A stretch of DNA of 64,000 nucleotides, from positions 434,001 to 498,000 of the forward strand of contig JARWMV010000240.1 of NCBI GenBank assembly GCA_030998015.1, read 5' to 3'. This document shows, one piece after another, positions 1 to 12,383 of this stretch. Under the pieces are notes generated by a model. It was given only the letters and a program-made list of their open reading frames with translations. It did not search any database and had not been told where the DNA came from. This DNA comes from Ceratorhiza oryzae-sativae (taxonomy: Eukaryota; Basidiomycota; Agaricomycetes; Cantharellales; Ceratobasidiaceae). Within the stretch, counting starts at the first letter, position 1. Each line of letters opens with the position of its first letter. A program made the position numbers and the translations under genes.

Positions 1-755
1 CGAAGCGTCCTCCAAACCCATCCAGCCCAACTGACCACGGCAAAAACTGATCTATCCAACAGAGCAGCTTTACTTTATTCACAATTGATAATTGATGTGC
101 GTTGACGCTACCGACTACGGTCTCGATAAAAACGTTGCGCGTCGATTTAGTTGGATGTCTAGAAATTGATCAGACTTGGGTAGGAAACGACAAAACCGTG
201 TAGCCGTTTACTCTTGATAGGATGTCTAAAATTCTGTTGAGCCGAGCTGCGCTACCTAGCGGCATTTTTGATTGCCAGTAGGGCAAGGGTAGGGATGGAA
301 CTGTCTGGTTCCAGGACATAAATCTAGCATACATAAGCGCTTACAAACCCGGCACGGTCGTGTTTAGCCGTTCAAGGAGAAAATAGGCATCTACGCATGT
401 TCAGAACATGAGAGTTTGAACGAATTGTACGAATGTGCCAACATCTTTGCAAGTACCACAAAAGATTCGACTCCCACAGACTACATTAGACCAATTTGCA
501 TAATATTCCACGCGGAGCTGTGTGAAGGCCTCTACCAAGGACTTTGATTGACGATATTCATAGACGAGGGCTCAGCCGTTGGGACTTCACCAGTCAGGTC
601 TACTCTTATGCAAACAAATTAATACGTCACGAAAAGTAGATTCCGTCTCAAATAAACAATGCTGTATCGTTAGGTATCTAATAATAATGCTCCTCCGAAA
701 AAAAAAGAAAACACCGGTACACGACCAAATCCAAGAAAGAGCGTCAAAGCAATGT
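1..755. other. No gene seen; 3' flank of the first SLT gene
   Basis: No open frame here shows a domain, signal peptide or credible splice pattern. The two small overlapping frames near 580-820 lie over the last exon of the lysozyme-like gene on the minus strand and are shadows. The left part is probably 3' flank of that gene plus unannotated intergenic DNA. Confidence 0.6.
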
Positions 756-2055
756 TTAATCGTGGCACACAGCCAAATTATTGTATGTTCCGAGCCCAGA
801 GCCGTAGGCGTCAAGGCCGACTAGCCAGCCGTTGAAGAACTGTTGGAGGCTGGAAAATCGGTCGGTTTCAGCGTGTAACAAGGACGGGTTGATTGGGGAA
901 ACACGTACTAGTCTAGGTTGTTCTGGCACCTGCAGCAGTCGCTGTTGGCTGCGGCCGTTGCTTTACCATGAGTGAGGCCAGGGAACCAGCCGTTCTGTTG
1001 CAGAGGTTAAGCACTAGTGGCAGTAATAAGCTGTAGGACATACATAGCTACCGACAGCCTGGAGGACATTGCCTCCGCATCCGTCAATCTGGCCCTTGAG
1101 GTAATTGGCACCAGTGTGGATGTTAAACCACTAGCAAGTTCATGAGCACTCAAGACGTTCACAGAGTATCGGCAAAACCTACAGGGTCCTTGCAGTTACC
1201 ACCTGGAGCACCACCGCATTTATCCTTCGTGATTTGCATCAAACCTTGCTCCCCTCCCCCACCGACAGTATCCTTGTTGCAAGTAGATTCTTGCATCATG
1301 ATGGATGCGATCATAATGGGAGGAACTGGACAACAATCAATACGCAATCATGTGAGTGATAGAATGGACATACGACCGTTAGAATTGGCCGCATCGTAAA
1401 TAATGTCACGATACTGCTTGCAGGGTTTGAAAATGGTGTTAGGGTTCGAGAACTCATCATCGAGGTCCTTGGTGATCAAGTCTATCTATACGGTAAGCGC
1501 ATGCTCATCGAAAGGGCAATGTCAAACATGCCTCCGACGCGAACCATAGGTGGTTTCCATCCTCCACTTTCAATGCCGCAATTGAGCCAGTCCTCAGAGC
1601 CATTGGGACCCGCATCCTTGACAGTTTTAGCTAAAATGAGAATGAATTAGCAACTATACACGTCTCCCCACCCAATGATCAGCCTCGACAAACTTACCGA
1701 CGGCACCAATGTCTCCGCAACCGCTGGTCTTGACTTTGATTACTCCACCAGTGTTTCCGCCATTGCCGCCGGAGGGAGGGGCAGGCGGGTCGTTCTTCGG
1801 GGGAGCCGGGGCGGGCGCCGGAGGTGACGGGGCGGGAGCGGGGGCAGGAGCAGGGGCTGGGTTCGGCGAAGGGGCAGTGTTCTTGGGCTTGCAACGCTTG
1901 AAGACCTTGCCGCCAGCCTCGCGACGGGCCTTGGCGTGGGACACATGCATACGGGCGAGGACGGGCGAGACGCCCCCGTTGGACCTGGAGTTGAACTCGG
2001 AGGCGACGACGGCAGAAGACGCAACGAGCGCAATGAGCGAGACAGCGGTCTTCAT
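756..2055 (-). CDS. Secreted SLT-domain (lysozyme-like) protein with Pro-rich linker
   Basis: Seen: the minus-strand start at 2055 opens with a hydrophobic signal peptide (MKTAVSLIALVASSAVVASE). A mature N-terminal stretch follows, then a Pro/Ala-rich linker (about residues 60-95) and a Gly/Asn-rich patch. After several short introns comes a core with PPIMIASIMMQESTCN, then GEQGLMQIT and CGGAPGGNC. The last exon ends with FNGWLVGLDAYGSGLG and the stop at 756-758. Known: the Glu of QES and the GLMQI motif mark soluble lytic transglycosylases and goose-type lysozymes, which cleave the MurNAc-GlcNAc bond of peptidoglycan. Inference: a secreted antibacterial or bacteriolytic enzyme. Exon 1 is 2055-1698, with donor GTAAG at 1697 and the next exon from 1630. 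A paralogue without the long linker lies at 3437-4609. Fungi lack peptidoglycan, so the target should be bacterial. Confidence 0.78.
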
Positions 2056-3436
2056 GGTTATGGTGATGGGGGTAGCGAGCGGTAGTAACGAGCGACGAGT
2101 GGGGGAGAGAGCCTGAAAAGGGTCGGTGTATCTATCTTGGGCCAGCCCCCGCGCGGTTTTATTTATTCCTGGGCGGCCTGTTTGGCCCCACGTGGATGCT
2201 GAGTTTCGATCGACCATGGGGCAATTGGCATCCGCTTGGCGCCGTTTTGCCAGAGTTCCAGCCTTTATCCCTCCACAACTACCTTTGCCCCGCCATCGAC
2301 CACAACGACGAGCCCACCATCTGCGACTGCCAGCGCATAAGTGCCAGCTGCGCACAGTCTCTTGCCGTTCTCGTCCGCATAACCCGAGCCGTCCACGAGA
2401 ACGCACGGTTCGCGCGGCATCACGTGCCAGGCCCAGTGCCTTCGAATGGCCTTCTAGCGCTTGGCGCTACTGACAGCGAAGGTCGTGGGGCCCTTCAAAT
2501 TACGGGTTCCTTTTACGTTCTCCCTGAGCTGTATGCGTCTGTGGATGTCATGGACGACAGATCTCCCGGTGCTAAGCTTGAAATCCGACGTCTTTTCTCG
2601 GCTTGGCGTACGGAATACGTTCAAACTTGCGCCAACCGTGCCGAGAAGGCGTGTATTTTTACGCATTTGAACAATGCAGTCGGCACCACGAGGCTGAAGA
2701 AACGAACGATGAAATGAACTCTCGTGGAGCAGCGCGTCGGTGGAACATGCTTGGCTCGAGCAACGAACTAGCATACTTAATGAAGAAGGCTCGACGACCA
2801 GATATGACGGCCAACTGAAAAAACTGTCGAGGCAGCCGAGTAATACATTGGGCATTTCGTGATCTCCAACGCGATTGATCCGTAAAAAAAACAATAGGTC
2901 TCGTTCATATGCATTATCGTGTCGGCAGAGGCTGGGATAAATCTATTCGCAATGTCGTTGGAATAAGTATCGAATATGATACAGCTCGTTTCATTCAGAA
3001 CCCGTCCCCTGATTTTCATGATTTACATGGATGAAAATGACCAGAAGAGTATTTTTGACACCAGGTGCCTGGATCGAGCAATTCAGGACAGGTGGAATAA
3101 TGTTAGATGAAGAGTGTCAACCCAGAAGCATCACCCGATCCGAGCTATAGACGTAACGCGAAGACCTAACGCATTTCTGAATGGTAAAGTCATAGGACCG
3201 TCGCTCGACCTCGTTACCATATCATTCATCCAATATACTATATTAACTTCATGTACAACTTATCACCTTCATCAAAAGCATGGCAAGTACATAAACAACA
3301 AAAAGCTATCAGGCACGCGCAGAGCGCCCATGAATATAAATCAAAAGTCATTTCAGAGTTCCATAAAGTGTCGTTGTATAAATAACCCCCAGGGCCCCAA
3401 TAATCAACCAAATAGACCGCTCAAGACAAGGGTAGT
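2056..3436. other. Intergenic region between the two SLT genes
   Basis: An AT-rich TTTATTTATT run near 2157-2166 lies about 100 nt upstream of the first SLT gene's start (on its strand) and is a plausible core promoter element. The overlapping small frames at 2126-2900 have no domain or splice support. Nothing else is recognised. Confidence 0.5.
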
Positions 3437-4609
3437 TCATCGTGCCGACGGCGCTGGTGCAGCTGTTGAAGATGGCGGCGGTTGGTCGCATACTTTCAGG
3501 TTAAAGTAGGACCCCATCCCCGTTGCGTACACGTCAACGTTTTGCAACCAGCCATTCAGCAGTTGATGGACGCTGTTTTCAACATTGTCAGAAGCGAACA
3601 ATAAAAGGACACGGAGGGGACTCACTAGTCAAGGTTCTGTTGACAATGACAGCATGATGTGTTGGCAGCGGCCGTGGCAGCCTGGACCGTCATCCCTTGG
3701 TACCATCCATTCTGTTTACGAACGTGAGTCGCCCCGCTTTATACTATGAAAAACTAAACCCAACACACGTATTCGCCAATGGCCTGCAGCAGGTTCCCAT
3801 TATTCGCGGCAATACGACCCGCAAAGTACGCAGTTGCGGTATGAATATTGAAATCCTATCAAACCCGTTCGCATCAGAGTTGGACGCCACCCCACAAAGT
3901 ACACGCACCGGATCAAAGCAATTGCCACCGGGCGCCCTCCACATTTATCTGGGGTAATCTGCATGAGCCCGATCTCTCCTGCACCTCCATGAGTTTGTGA
4001 ATCGCAACCAGACTCTTGATTCGCAAACGAGGCGATTAAGATTGGAGGAACTGCGCACACGAGGGTACCCGCTTTAGGTAAACAAAGCAATGCGGGAACA
4101 GCGATTAGCACAAACGTACCATTATACATTTGCCCATATTTGTAAAAGTATGGAAAGAACGGCTGGCATCGTGCAAAAGGCGAGTTGGGGGTCTGAAGAG
4201 TCGAATTGAGGTCCTTGACGATGATATCTAGAGGTTGCCTCGCTCAGTCGGACGAAACGATAGACAATTAAAATCACATGAAATGCACCTTTGACCGAAA
4301 ACTTTGGCGGAGACCAGCCAGTCGAGTTCAATCCGCAGCTCAACCAGCTTTGGGATCCATTCGGACCCGAAATTTTCGTTGCGTTGACTACACTCCAACC
4401 CCCCACATCAGTTTTCCGCTTCTTCTTGGCTCGTGGAGTGAGAACGTACTCGTGGCCCCGATTGGCCCACACCGAGCATCCGCCACCACCGTCAGAACCA
4501 CAGTAGGGAAATCTCGTGCAGACAGGTCGATTCGTCCGTTGGTGATTGGGAGCACAAGAGCACTAGCTCCAGTCACCAGTGTCGCTGCCCACGCATAAAA
4601 CGAGACCAT
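3437..4609 (-). CDS. Secreted SLT-domain (lysozyme-like) protein, second paralogue
   Basis: Seen: the start at 4609 gives a signal peptide (MVSFYAWAATLVTGASALVL). Exons downstream carry DLNSTLQTPNSPF, then PPILIASFANQESGCD, GEIGLMQITPDKC and PGGNCFDP. The last exon has LLNGWLQNVDVYATGMG and ends at the stop at 3437-3439. Block by block this matches the gene at 756-2055, including the putative catalytic Glu in QES and the GLMQI motif, but it lacks the long Pro/Ala linker and has a short Pro/Ala tail instead. Oddity: between DKCGG and APGGNC (about 3935) the frame slips by one base. One extra G in the GGAGGG run would restore it, so this is either a recent inactivation or a sequence error. Role inferred as for its paralogue: secreted peptidoglycan hydrolase. 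Confidence 0.7.
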
Positions 4610-6600
4610 CGTAACCAGAGAAAATCTATAACCAGTTCGAAAAAAGTCTAATTTCCAAGAACCCGGGGATAGAAAAAAAAACAAGCTAGAGGGGATCGTT
4701 GTGCGTTCTGTCGATCTCGCTCTGCGACGCACTTTATCAAGTCGTCCACAACGTGGTCGGGGCGTGAGGATCAATCATGCATGTGACAGCTTATATCCTG
4801 CTGTGCTGTTCCAGGGACGGGATGGCGGGAAAATTCGCTTGGTTTTCGCCTCGTGTCGAAGTCCTCCGGGGTGGGGCGTCGGCCGGGGCGCGCATCTTCT
4901 CCACATGGGAAATCGGGCAGATCGATCACGTGCCGTGGCGACCCTGGGAATTGAGGTGGAGTCCAGTGGAAATTTCCCGAGCGCGCGAGGGCTGCTGCAA
5001 GCCAAGACATGCGAGCACTGCTCTCTGCTCTTGCCAAGTTCGGATCGATATGCATGGTGATCGTAAACGGCAGTCCACCCGTCCTAGATAAGTGGGCCGC
5101 GCGGAGCCTCGAGGCGGTCGTTTGACAAATTGGGAAAGCATAGGACCCCTCCACGGAAGAAGTTCCGAGGAGCATTTGGGGAGCTCGCTCAACATGGCAA
5201 GAGTAATAATAAAATAGAATTTGCGGTCTATATATACATATATAATATCAGCACAACGACGACACCACATGTTGATGAAAGTGTATCAGAAACGATCTTA
5301 CAGCAACACGTTTGCCGTCGCACGCCCTCGGGTTGAATTCCCACAGGTTCCTACCTTCATAAGGACGGGGAATGGCATAGTGACCTTGGAAGGACCGCCA
5401 AATGGACCGAGTCCCAGCAAGCTTCAAAGGCACTGGCATCTGGCCTTGATCCATTGGCTGCGTGAGCTCACTACCGGTCAAGCCAGGATAGCAAAATGTG
5501 CGAGATCGTGGATGGACATCGGGCAGCCCATCCGCGTGAGGTTCATCTTGATATGGGTGAACCAGGTTCCTGTGGGCAGGCTTGGGTCCGTGCTTCGATT
5601 ACAGTCGAGAGGCTCCGGGAATAGCTTCTCGCCAGTCCCTAGTGCTCACTCTTTTTCTGGACCCCAAACTAAATTTGCCTAGAAATCATGTTCCTTGACT
5701 GGTCCGTACTCCTATTCTTCACCATGTTGCACCGTTCCTGAACATCCGTTGGCACCAGTGCTTTGCCAAGCGAGACTGCGATCGAACCTGTCACCCCGAG
5801 CTCAATTCCATTGTCAATGCACTGCCAATATCTCAACATTCGGTGAAGCCCGTATGGAGCATGTTGCCAATCCATGAGCCGGTGACTCCACCTTGTGCTG
5901 GAGGTCCTGCAGCAACCTCGCGGAAGTACCTGCTACGGGTCTCGAGGGGTGGAGCGTTGGCAGGCTTGGGTGACCTGGGTGAAAGCGGCGAATCAACGGA
6001 GAGATGGGAAGTGTTGGAACTCAAAGATGTGTTTGAGAATTCGAACAGAGCATCAGAGGATGACCTGGAAGAAGTGCAGCAACCATCAGAATTGACATAT
6101 TCGTCGAATCTGTCGGTGTACTTTCAAATGAGTCCAGTCAGAGGAAATCATCGCGGCAAAGCAGTGGGTCTAGATACGCCGAGCCTAGAGTCGGCGTCGG
6201 TTGAGGCGTCGGTCCACCGCAACTGCGGGCTCGGCGGATTTAAGGTTAGGATCACCGCCCCACCCCCTGGCATTTCGTCGTAGAATGGCTACGGAGCTCG
6301 CTCCTCTGTTCACCCTGTCGCCATTCCGTATTATCCATGACACGTTCGTCATGAACCGTGCTAAGTCAGAATTGGCCGCATAACGTCTGCACCTATCATG
6401 GCAGATACACAGCCCCTCTAGGCGCTCGCCAAAGCATAGATGCGCCAAGTATGTCGTGGGCCGAAGGGAGCCACGACACCTATCCGCCGTTATCAGGTTC
6501 GTCATAACAAGATTCCCCATGAAACTCCGCCACGCCGGAGTTGGCATGTCATGCGTGTTGTTTCGGACGTGTACGAATCTCGCGTGATACGGTTTGTCAG
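4610..6600. other. Gene-poor stretch with possible degenerate minus-strand coding traces
   Basis: Between about 5300 and 6000 the minus strand has several short frames with ordinary-looking amino acid composition (for example TGTWFTHIKMNLTRMG and GGVTGSWIGNMLHTGF). They do not join through clear splice sites and match no family I recognise. They may be remnants of a decayed gene. The remainder shows nothing supportable. The T-rich stretch near 4672-4682 (revcomp) may belong to the promoter of the second SLT gene. Confidence 0.35.
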
Positions 6601-9600
6601 ATGAGTTTGCGGGGCCTTGGTTGGGGGGAATAGAGTGTTTCGGCTCGTCTGTGGTTTGGCCTGGATTAGCGAGGTTCGATTTTGGCGAGCTGATCTCTCG
6701 CCTAGGATAATAGAGTGTGCAGTGTTACTCCATGCCGGGCTTGAATGTCTAATTGCTTATCGTCATCAACGTGATCGTCGGGGGTTACTCTATCTCCTGA
6801 TTGCACGGTGCATTGGGGTGAAGCAGTCGCCTAGCCGTTGGGAATCTTGCGCCTGAAGACTCGAGGCCGCCAGGAACGGCTCGTTGGGGCCTGAGAAGCG
6901 CCCCGCGTAGCTGTAGACGGGTGACTGACACATTCTGGTCATCTCTCTGGCGGGATGGCGGGATTTGGGTGGCTGTACTTAGGCATGATATGCAAGTGGT
7001 GAAGAGAGGTGGGATAGGCGATAGAAGATATTGTCCACATGACACGGGTAGTTATGCAAGCACAGATAATGGAGGCGGATAGAACCCTGCAAGACCTTTC
7101 ATCTGGGGGAATACGATCGGAATGAGCGCTTTGATTTGTTTGCGAATTCTTTGGCTCAGTATCTTGTCGGGTCGAAGCGAGAATTGTCCCCGCGACCCAG
7201 AACCATGCTACGGCACCCTCCGCGGATAGAGGTCGCCCGCACTGACAGCGGTCGATGTTGCTGAGTAAACCAGTTTACTTTCGGGATATTACGGGTGGAG
7301 GCGAACAAAAAATCGAGTCGTCGATCAAATACCCCTGATCAACAAAAGTCACGTGTAATGGAGTCACATATTTGCTCATATTTAGTCATTCCTATCAGTG
7401 TCGGCGTTCAGTCGCTGAATGCTCGGAAACTGAAACCTCGGACGTTTTGTGTGCGGGCTGCTTGCTGTACTTGAATTCTCTGCAGGATCTACGGCTTTGA
7501 ATTTATGAAATGGTTGCGGCGATGGCTGGACAGAATCACATTAGCCATCGGATTAGGTTTGTTCTTGGTAGAAACGATGATCGCTACGTAGTCACTATTC
7601 ACGCAAGGTGCAATCCTACTGCACATGCAATCCAGCCAATTCCGATGTGCCGCGTATTGCACCCCCAGGTTCAGCTACTGTCACATGACTGGACACAATT
7701 CATGCCCCCCGTGCTACACAGGTTCTTCCCAGGAAGCGACATGCGATAGTTCAGTTGCACACCATATCCAAAGAATTCGGCAACACCAAGCCGGTCGTTT
7801 GAAGAGCCCCGATATATTAAAATTGAAATTTTCAGCCAGCCTTGTACACATTCGCAGGATTTCAATGTCGTTTAAAGTTACGGTGGCCCACAGCCGCGGT
7901 TAATACACGTTTGTCGGCGGGAGGTGGGACGCCGCCGAGACACATCTCTGGGCACGCCATTCCGCAAAATTCCCTACGAGCCGAACATCTTCGCCCATTT
8001 GTTCTGTCTCTGAATCAAATCGCCGATCGAGATATTCTCAGCGGATGCTACAGCTTTGAGCGGTCCAACGCCGCAGGTCTTCCTGTCGGCCTCCGCGCAC
8101 CGTCCCCGAGTCGTCGAACAAAGCTGACTGGATGTTACATGCGGGGAGAGGATGCCGCTTTTCTTGATTAAATGATCTTCTCGGATAAGCTTATCGTAAA
8201 TCTACCAGTCATGCACTGTCGCTGATTCCATAGATGCACAAGGCTAGACGCCTGAGCATTATATGGTTCTCCTACATATCTCGGCATGCCGTGTGTCACT
8301 GCATATGGCGGCTTACCACCTGGAGTAACCTGAGTATGGCAAGCGCGGGTGTATTCTTGGTGCTCGGGAGTCGGTGTACCCGCGCCGAGCATCTCGGAGA
8401 TCAAGTGACTATCGACCTCTGTACAGCTTTGTTCCTGCCCGCTGGCCCGCACTACTGTGTTCTGGCCACTTCTTTTGCCAGCGTGTAGCGTCTGCCTCGA
8501 ACCAAACGCCTCGGGCAGAAATTCGCTCACCCGTACTAGCCTAGAACACATACGTTCGGGCCTCACGGTGACGGCGTACAGCACTCTCAGATAACCCACG
8601 ACATCGAATATACACATCGAATCCGTGACATACAATACATGACAGTACCAACTGCTATACAGAACCTCGTTGGAATGATAGTGATGCAGACTCTGATTTA
8701 GGAAGCACGATTTGTAGCCCAAGCTACAAAATACAATCATAATTCTATCCGCCGAGGCCGACGACCACCCAACCCATTCACGGTCCGATTCTCTACGCGA
8801 AGCCGTCTAAGCGCGGCGGACAGAGGTCTGAAATGGACCATTGGTGCCGTCCCCCCCGCTCGGGCGTGCCGACCGATGATCAACATCCGAGAACGAGAAA
8901 GCGCGAGCCAGTACGCGAACGGGGACGGCTTGTACCGGATCCAGCAATTGCATCCATTCAACATCAAGCCACAATCTCTGCTCGCATCACGAGCTTTCGA
9001 AGTTGTGGTGCCTCGCTCGCTCGAGAGCGTGGACTCCCCATCAAACTTCTTTCGGCTTCGTCGGGCATTGTTTAGCTTCCCTTTTAGGTACGGGTTTCGT
9101 TAGGTAGTATCTAAGCGAGGGGGCACAACCTAAGTTACTGGGACCTGTATTACTGGAACATCAGCTCGCGTAAGTGCGACGGTCGGAAGAGGAATCCAGT
9201 TACTCTTGATCAATAGAACTGAGCCAATAATCTTTAAGCGAAATCACACGAGATGAGATTATATTGTTGCGCGTCATGTGGGTGTTAATGATTAATCCTA
9301 TAGCGTTAGACTCGTACAAAACGTGCGCATATACGTCGAACCCATCTCGAAGTCCCGCGTTCTGGTCTGTCGGGCACGATCAGCCATTCGATAGGCGAGC
9401 ACGAATGGATCAAACGGGCAACTCGCTCAGTACAGCGAGCATCCAGGTCGAGAATAGCTGCCAGTTGTCTTGAGCTGTGCCGCGATGCTGATGGTCACTC
9501 TAATCGACATTTATCGTTCAACCTACAGCGAGAGCCCCGACCCCGGACCTCGGCGGACTTTACAGAATTGAATCCGCTTTATACCGATGACCCTTTAAAT

Positions 9601-10667
9601 CCTAGTGTTGATAGAATATGATATACATAAACCTCCGCTTGATACAAATAAACGTGAGGCCTCAGGGACAAGGTCTATTATTAAAACTGGCACAAGTCCG
9701 CCTTGACATGTCAAATTAAGACGATACCAATGCCTAAACCAGCACTTCTCGTGGCAGGACACTAAACTAACTTCACTGTCCCCAGTCAGAGCGTGCCCGA
9801 GAAATGTATTCGATCTCCAGGGCGCTTATCGAAGTATGAGCTAATATATCCAACAGATATCGGGGAGGGCTCGACCATATGCACCCCTGAGTGTTCTGGC
9901 CACCCAGTCTCGGTGTGGCCACCGTATCCAAGTTCTCGCCATGTGTGACCATCCGGGACGATCCTACCTCACCTTGTGGCTCTTGATACGTGGATGATTG
10001 GAAGCTTCGATGGAGATTTCATTTACGTTGGCCGTCAGCCTCGATTTGATGATGATATCCTAAGCACAGGTACAATTCGAACAGGGCGACGTCTGGACTA
10101 GACTGATGAAATGCACACTTATCAATGTGTACGGGTGCTGTACAAAGGTTACTGATGCTGAGCGAGACACAATTTGCGCTGGGTTGCCATGTGCAAATGA
10201 TTTAGATTCAGGATTGGTGGATCAGACCGAAGCAATGCGGACCCGTGTGGTCGTTGGTCAGCTATCACGCGCCGCTCGGATCAATTATTCAAGCTACATA
10301 GACAAAACACTGAAAATAGGTTTTAGCGTCCTGGCAGTCTCGGGCAGAGTAGACGAGTATGCGAATGGGTAGAGCAGTTTCTTTTTTTCTCCAGCCAAAA
10401 ACGGTGGGACTAGTTCCGCCGACGGACGGGCGCTCATCAGGTTCGTTGCTCATGAGCCACACGGTCAGAAGGATGAGTGGGTGCTCCCGATGGAGTTACT
10501 GCAACGAGGCAAGTCTACTTGACGTAAGCTTGCCTGTCTAAATTTTTGTGCTGTCGGGACCTTCTTTTTGATCCCGTGGCGCGCTTTGTTCAATGAGTGG
10601 GGGGGATGAATGCTGAGCCGTGGGCAGTACGGTTTGTGATGGGGGGGGAATGGTGAAGCAGGATTGT
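6601..10667. other. No gene seen
   Basis: About 4 kb in which I find no frame longer than about 190 residues, no recognisable domain and no consistent exon chain on either strand. The 190-residue minus frame at 8168-8740 has no recognisable motif and looks like chance. Base composition is mixed, with no tandem array. It could contain untranslated RNA or old transposon sequence that I cannot identify by eye. Confidence 0.5.
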
Positions 10668-10901
10668 TCATCGGGGCTGAACATTCTGACATTCCACCGG
10701 TAAGAATCCTGCATCCGGCTTCGCAGTGATCTTGGGGGGAGGAGCGTAGCTCATAGACAGCTGTTCTGCGCATGCCTGTTTGACGAGAGGCGAAATGACA
10801 CATGTGACAGTGGTGACGTTGAGCAGCACGATGAGGATCGTCAGGCCCCGCTGCGCCCCGAACTCGGGTGTGCTGAGATGGGGCGGCTGCTGGTACGGCA
10901 T
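10668..10901 (-). CDS. Candidate small single-pass membrane protein (77 aa), unrecognised
   Basis: Seen: a 77-residue frame starting MPYQQPPHLSTPEFG, then a strongly hydrophobic segment LTILIVLLNVTTVTCVISPL (about residues 20-39), then a short polar tail with APPPKITAKPDAG and two Cys. The layout is a short cytosolic or luminal N-terminus, one transmembrane helix and a soluble tail. No intron is needed. No family is recognised and no neighbour supports a role. It is included because a TM helix followed by a clean proline-containing tail is better than the average random frame nearby. It could still be chance; transcript evidence would decide. Confidence 0.3.
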   Translation of the reverse strand: MPYQQPPHLSTPEFGAQRGLTILIVLLNVTTVTCVISPLVKQACAEQLSMSYAPPPKITAKPDAGFLPVECQNVQPR

Positions 10902-12234
10902 AATTTACGGCAGAATCGCTCGTAGGTTTGCGAGCCGTCACGATATCTGAATGAAAAAAGAATAGGGGACAGACCATTCTGGGTAGAAAGTTCCAAAATG
11001 AAGCACCCAGGTGTTTCAACCGGCGGAAAGAGGCAACTGGAGCGGTGGAATGCTGGATCCCGAGTGGGCACGGCTTGGGGACAGTGATGTGTCGCTCTGG
11101 ACTCGGACTCTAGACTGCATGAAAGCCAGTGGTGAGCGCCCTCGTTGGTTGGTGTGGATTCCGTTGTATTTCAGCAAACACCGGAGGACCGGAGCGGGCC
11201 AGCCGGAATGGAAGCTTCGCAAAACGTCATCGCTTTTGATCAGGGTCGGGCGAGCATATATCATACGCATTTCGTCCGAAACCCCGATCTGTGTGTTGGT
11301 CGTTGGGGGGGTGGCGAATGTCAGCACGGACAGTCTGAATAAAAGCTCTGTCATGCGCTGACAAGTGATGCGCGGGGGCGAAATTTTTTTCCAGACCGGT
11401 GGCGATTGGGTGGAAAATCGCGGAACGATGGGATGCGGCTGACTAAGGCGATTGGCAATGCTCCATCGTCGGTGGAGACGACCCTTGCGAGAGCGACAAC
11501 GACGACGACGACGACGGCGAGCGGCCTGTGTAGATTATCGTTGGCTAGGTGTGATCCGGGGCTGTGAGCTGAGATTGAGGCGCTGGAGGTAGGTCCGTGA
11601 CTGTTTCGTGGATTGGCAATGGGCGATGGTCTCGAATGTGTTTTACATGATCCTGGTTGTGCTGATCTGGTGTCCAGCGCAATTGGATTCGGAGCTTGGC
11701 AATCCCTACACTTGCTGTCGACCATCATCACAGACTGTGTTCTGTGCATAAAACACTGTGCCCGCCTGCTGTACCTCCATCCGCTGACCGATCCCACTAG
11801 CCGACGCACGTATCCCGCCATGGCCCACGACGACGCCCGCACCGCCCGCCCCGACGCCAAACCGTAAGTGCCTGTTCTCGCTTTCCCCCCCCCTCTGTTC
11901 CCCCCCGTCGATGGCCCGCCTGATCGTGGCGGCCAAATCGGGATCGCCGGCGCGCCCGACGACTCAATCTCGTTTGCGTCGCTTGGCGCGATCATCTCGC
12001 TTGCCTGCTGCACATGCCCGTGCTGCCACAACATCGGCCGCCCTCCCCACCGCCTCCCCGTTCTGGGCTGTTGTGCTTCCGGACGAGCCCGGGCCTGGTC
12101 CCGCTCGCTCGGGCTCGCAGACCCACATGATCGTTGTGCGTCCTTCGCGCGTTCGTATGTAACCTTATTGGTTTCGTCCATGTTTCTCCGGCAGCGACCT
12201 TCGCGGCCTATCCCCGTCCTGTTCTGTCTGTCTG
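10902..12234. other. Upstream region of the Zn2Cys6 gene; microsatellite and spurious antisense frame
   Basis: Contains a (GAC)n-type microsatellite at about 11494-11520 and CT-rich tracts near 11880-11900. A 299-residue minus-strand frame (11351-12250) is Arg/Ser/Pro-rich with a poly-Val run from the microsatellite and no domain; I treat it as a by-product of GC-rich promoter sequence. A small plus-strand exon candidate at 11820-11863 is listed separately. Confidence 0.5.
11820..11863 (+). other. Possible alternative first exon of the Zn2Cys6 gene
   Basis: ATG at 11820 encodes MAHDDARTARPDAKP and runs into a perfect GTAAGT donor at 11864. Splicing to the AG ending at 12244 keeps the frame and joins to the regulator's open frame, adding about 60 residues before the internal Met at 12384. 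A TATA-like CATAAAA lies about 75 nt upstream. The competing model is a TATA box at 12235 with start at 12384. Sequence alone cannot choose; the intron would be 381 nt, long for this locus. Confidence 0.3.
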
Positions 12235-12241
12235 TATAAAT
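12235..12241 (+). promoter_or_regulatory. TATA box candidate for the Zn2Cys6 gene
   Basis: TATAAAT lies about 145 nt before the ATG at 12384 and only 14 nt before the alternative upstream TTG-opened frame. If transcription starts about 25-30 nt downstream of it, 12384 is the first usable ATG. Confidence 0.45.
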
Positions 12242-12383
12242 CAGATCCACTGACTTGCGCTTGCTCCATCCCCCTCACATTACCCAATCGCCCGTGCCAA
12301 TTTCGTCCCGGACACTCGCGGCGCTTCTCGCCTGGCCCTGGATTCGATCTACTCCTCTTTCGTGTCTTTCATCCACACGCCCG

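Noticed and set aside
8168..8740. 190-residue minus-strand frame
   Set aside because: No motif, no hydrophobic or repeat structure, no splice context; consistent with chance.
11351..12250. 299-residue open frame on the minus strand
   Set aside because: Low-complexity Arg/Ser/Pro composition with a poly-Val run from a microsatellite, no domain, and it opposes the promoter of the Zn2Cys6 gene.
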